Shown here: one piece after another, positions 62,909 through 64,000 of the stretch | Numbering within the stretch: the first letter of the stretch is position 1 | Layout: every line of letters begins with the position of its first letter | Assembly: GCF_014621775.1 (NCBI RefSeq) | Contig: NZ_CP061204.1 | Coordinates: 1,012,501 to 1,076,500, forward strand | DNA length: 64,000 nucleotides | From: Stenotrophomonas sp. 169 | Lineage (GTDB): Bacteria > Pseudomonadota > Gammaproteobacteria > Xanthomonadales > Xanthomonadaceae | Direction: 5' to 3' | Made by a program: the position numbers and the translations under genes | Notes under the pieces: model-generated | Database searches by the model: none | Seen by the model: the letters and a program-made list of their open reading frames with translations, nothing else | Told to the model about the DNA's origin: nothing

Positions 62909-64000
62909 ATGTTGTTCAGCAAACGTCCCGTCCGCACCCTGATTGCCGCCGCAGTCGCCCTCGCTGCGCTGCCGGCCATGGCGGTCGAACCGGCCTTCAA
63001 CCGCACGGTGTTCATCGGCGACAGCTTGACCGACAGCGGATACTTCCGCCCGCTGCTGCCCGCTTCGGTACAACCGGTGACCGGCAAGTTCACCACCAAC
63101 CCGGCATGGGTGTGGGCTGAACACGTGGCCGATTACTACGGCACCAACGCCACGCCGAACGGCAACGGCCAGACCGGTGACAACTACGCCGCCGGCGGCG
63201 CCACCGTGGCGACTGACGTGGTGGGTCCGCTGGGCCCGACCCCGTCGCTGGCGACCCAGGCCAGCCGCTATCTGGCGGCCAACGGCGGCAAGGCCGATCC
63301 GAACGCGCTGTATACGGTGTGGGGCGGTGCGAACAATCTGCTGGGCATCACCAGCCCGGCGCAGGCTCCTGCCGTGATCGGCGCGGCCGTGACCAGCCAG
63401 ATCGGCATTGTCGGCACCTTGCAGGCGGCGGGTGCCAAATACGTGGTGGTGCCGAACCTGCCGGACATCGGGCTGACCCCGATGGCCCGTGCCGGTGGCC
63501 CGGCGGCGATGGCGCAGTACACCGCGGTCGCCTCGGCCTACAACAACGCCCTGTACGGCGGCCTGACCCAGGCGGGCATTGAGTTCATCCCGCTGGATAC
63601 GTTCACCATCCTGCGTGAAATCGTTGCGGATCCGACCACCTATGGCTTCCGCAACGTGACCAACGCGGCCTGCACCGTGGCCTCGTCGGTCACCTGCAAC
63701 CCGACCAGCCTGGTCGCGCCGGATGCGGCGACCGCCTATGTATTCGCCGATGGCATCCACCCGTCTGCAGCCACCCACGAAATGCTTGGCCAGTACGCGA
63801 TTTCCGTGCTGGAAGCACCGCGCCTGCAGCAGGTGCTGACCCATTCGGCGCAGACCGTCGGCCGTTCGCGCGCTGACCAGGTCAGCCTGCACCTGGGCGG
63901 CGCACCGGCCGATGGCCTGTCCTGGTGGGGCGGCCTGCGCGGCGACATGCAGCGCTACGACCACGCCGACCTGTACGACGGCATGGCCCCCGCCGGCCTG
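62909..64000 (+). CDS. Autotransporter-type GDSL/SGNH esterase, 3' end outside the window
   Basis: The first 364 codons of a secreted lipase/esterase. The signal peptide ends PAMA. The SGNH passenger shows block I FIGDSLTDSG (Ser39), block II GATVATD, block III VWGGANN and block V DGIHPSAATH (Asp281, His284). From about residue 330 (DQVSLHLGG, WWGGLRGDMQRYD) the sequence looks like the start of the autotransporter beta-barrel linker, as in EstA-type proteins. AGGAG lies 6 bases before the ATG. Confidence 0.9.
   Translation, partial: MLFSKRPVRTLIAAAVALAALPAMAVEPAFNRTVFIGDSLTDSGYFRPLLPASVQPVTGKFTTNPAWVWAEHVADYYGTNATPNGNGQTGDNYAAGGATVATDVVGPLGPTPSLATQASRYLAANGGKADPNALYTVWGGANNLLGITSPAQAPAVIGAAVTSQIGIVGTLQAAGAKYVVVPNLPDIGLTPMARAGGPAAMAQYTAVASAYNNALYGGLTQAGIEFIPLDTFTILREIVADPTTYGFRNVTNAACTVASSVTCNPTSLVAPDAATAYVFADGIHPSAATHEMLGQYAISVLEAPRLQQVLTHSAQTVGRSRADQVSLHLGGAPADGLSWWGGLRGDMQRYDHADLYDGMAPAGL

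Overview
The window is a chromosomal segment from a high-GC gammaproteobacterium of the Xanthomonadaceae, most likely Stenotrophomonas. Three things point there: the gene content and order (a PBP1A gene divergent from pilMNOPQ, a MoxR/Bat operon, class I aldolase beside pyk and pgk, and a cysK/CysB-type divergent pair); the many short hairpins headed by GTAG, which match the SMAG palindromes described in S. maltophilia; and the very dense coding with ATGA stop/start overlaps. No rRNA, tRNA, CRISPR array, prophage or intact insertion sequence was seen. The first gene (mrcA) and the last gene (an autotransporter-type GDSL esterase) run off the window.

Layout. 0-7 kb: 5' part of mrcA (PBP1A) on the minus strand, then the type IV pilus alignment and secretin operon pilMNOPQ with a strong terminator. 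7-14.6 kb: a YkgJ-type protein, then the tightly overlapped moxR, DUF58, DUF4381, batA, batB/C fusion, batD operon. 14.6-19.1 kb: a dicarboxylate/amino-acid symporter, transketolase and an ankyrin protein. 19.1-26.1 kb: an acetyl-CoA hydrolase-family gene; a BlaI repressor, M56-peptidase-TonB and TonB-like lipoprotein module with a clear operator/promoter, bracketed by two long hairpins; a persulfide-dioxygenase-like hydrolase; an S1/P1 nuclease; and an amino-acid racemase. 26.2-38.8 kb: ompW with an Anr/FNR box, then the glycolytic genes gapA, pgk, pyk and class I fba, interleaved with a cell-wall amidase, a DUF2339/DUF3999 membrane pair and a HAD phosphatase. 38.9-44.5 kb: a lipoprotein with acidic repeat modules, a macro-domain protein, divergent cysK and a CysB-like regulator, and a Tat-type amidase. 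44.8-55 kb: an RND efflux pair, two AGCS alanine/glycine symporters, a SpoU methyltransferase, a structured intergenic RNA candidate and a divergent YcaO-fold protein. 55.2-64 kb: an M28 peptidase, mscL, a FAH-family hydrolase, a small membrane protein, a Rieske protein, an SLC13 permease, the thiS-thiG-trmB group and the esterase.

How the genes work together. Central carbon metabolism (tkt, gapA, pgk, pyk, fba) is clustered but not in one operon; each gene has its own terminator or repeat boundary. Envelope biogenesis and stress functions (PBP1A, the pilus machine, Bat proteins, amidase, MscL, BlaI/M56) dominate the rest. GTAG hairpins occupy almost every intergenic gap that lacks a promoter, in three stem types (GCCGAGC, AGCCGGC/AGCCGAC and GACGGCC), as singles, inverted pairs and tandem arrays. 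In two cases the repeat header supplies the stop codon of the gene before it.

The observations most worth following up are the covarying long hairpins flanking the blaI module and overlapping gene ends, the paired BlaI-type operators on a consensus promoter, the degenerate YcaO protein between two AGCS symporters, and the run of four stem-loops ending in a T tract after the SpoU methyltransferase.
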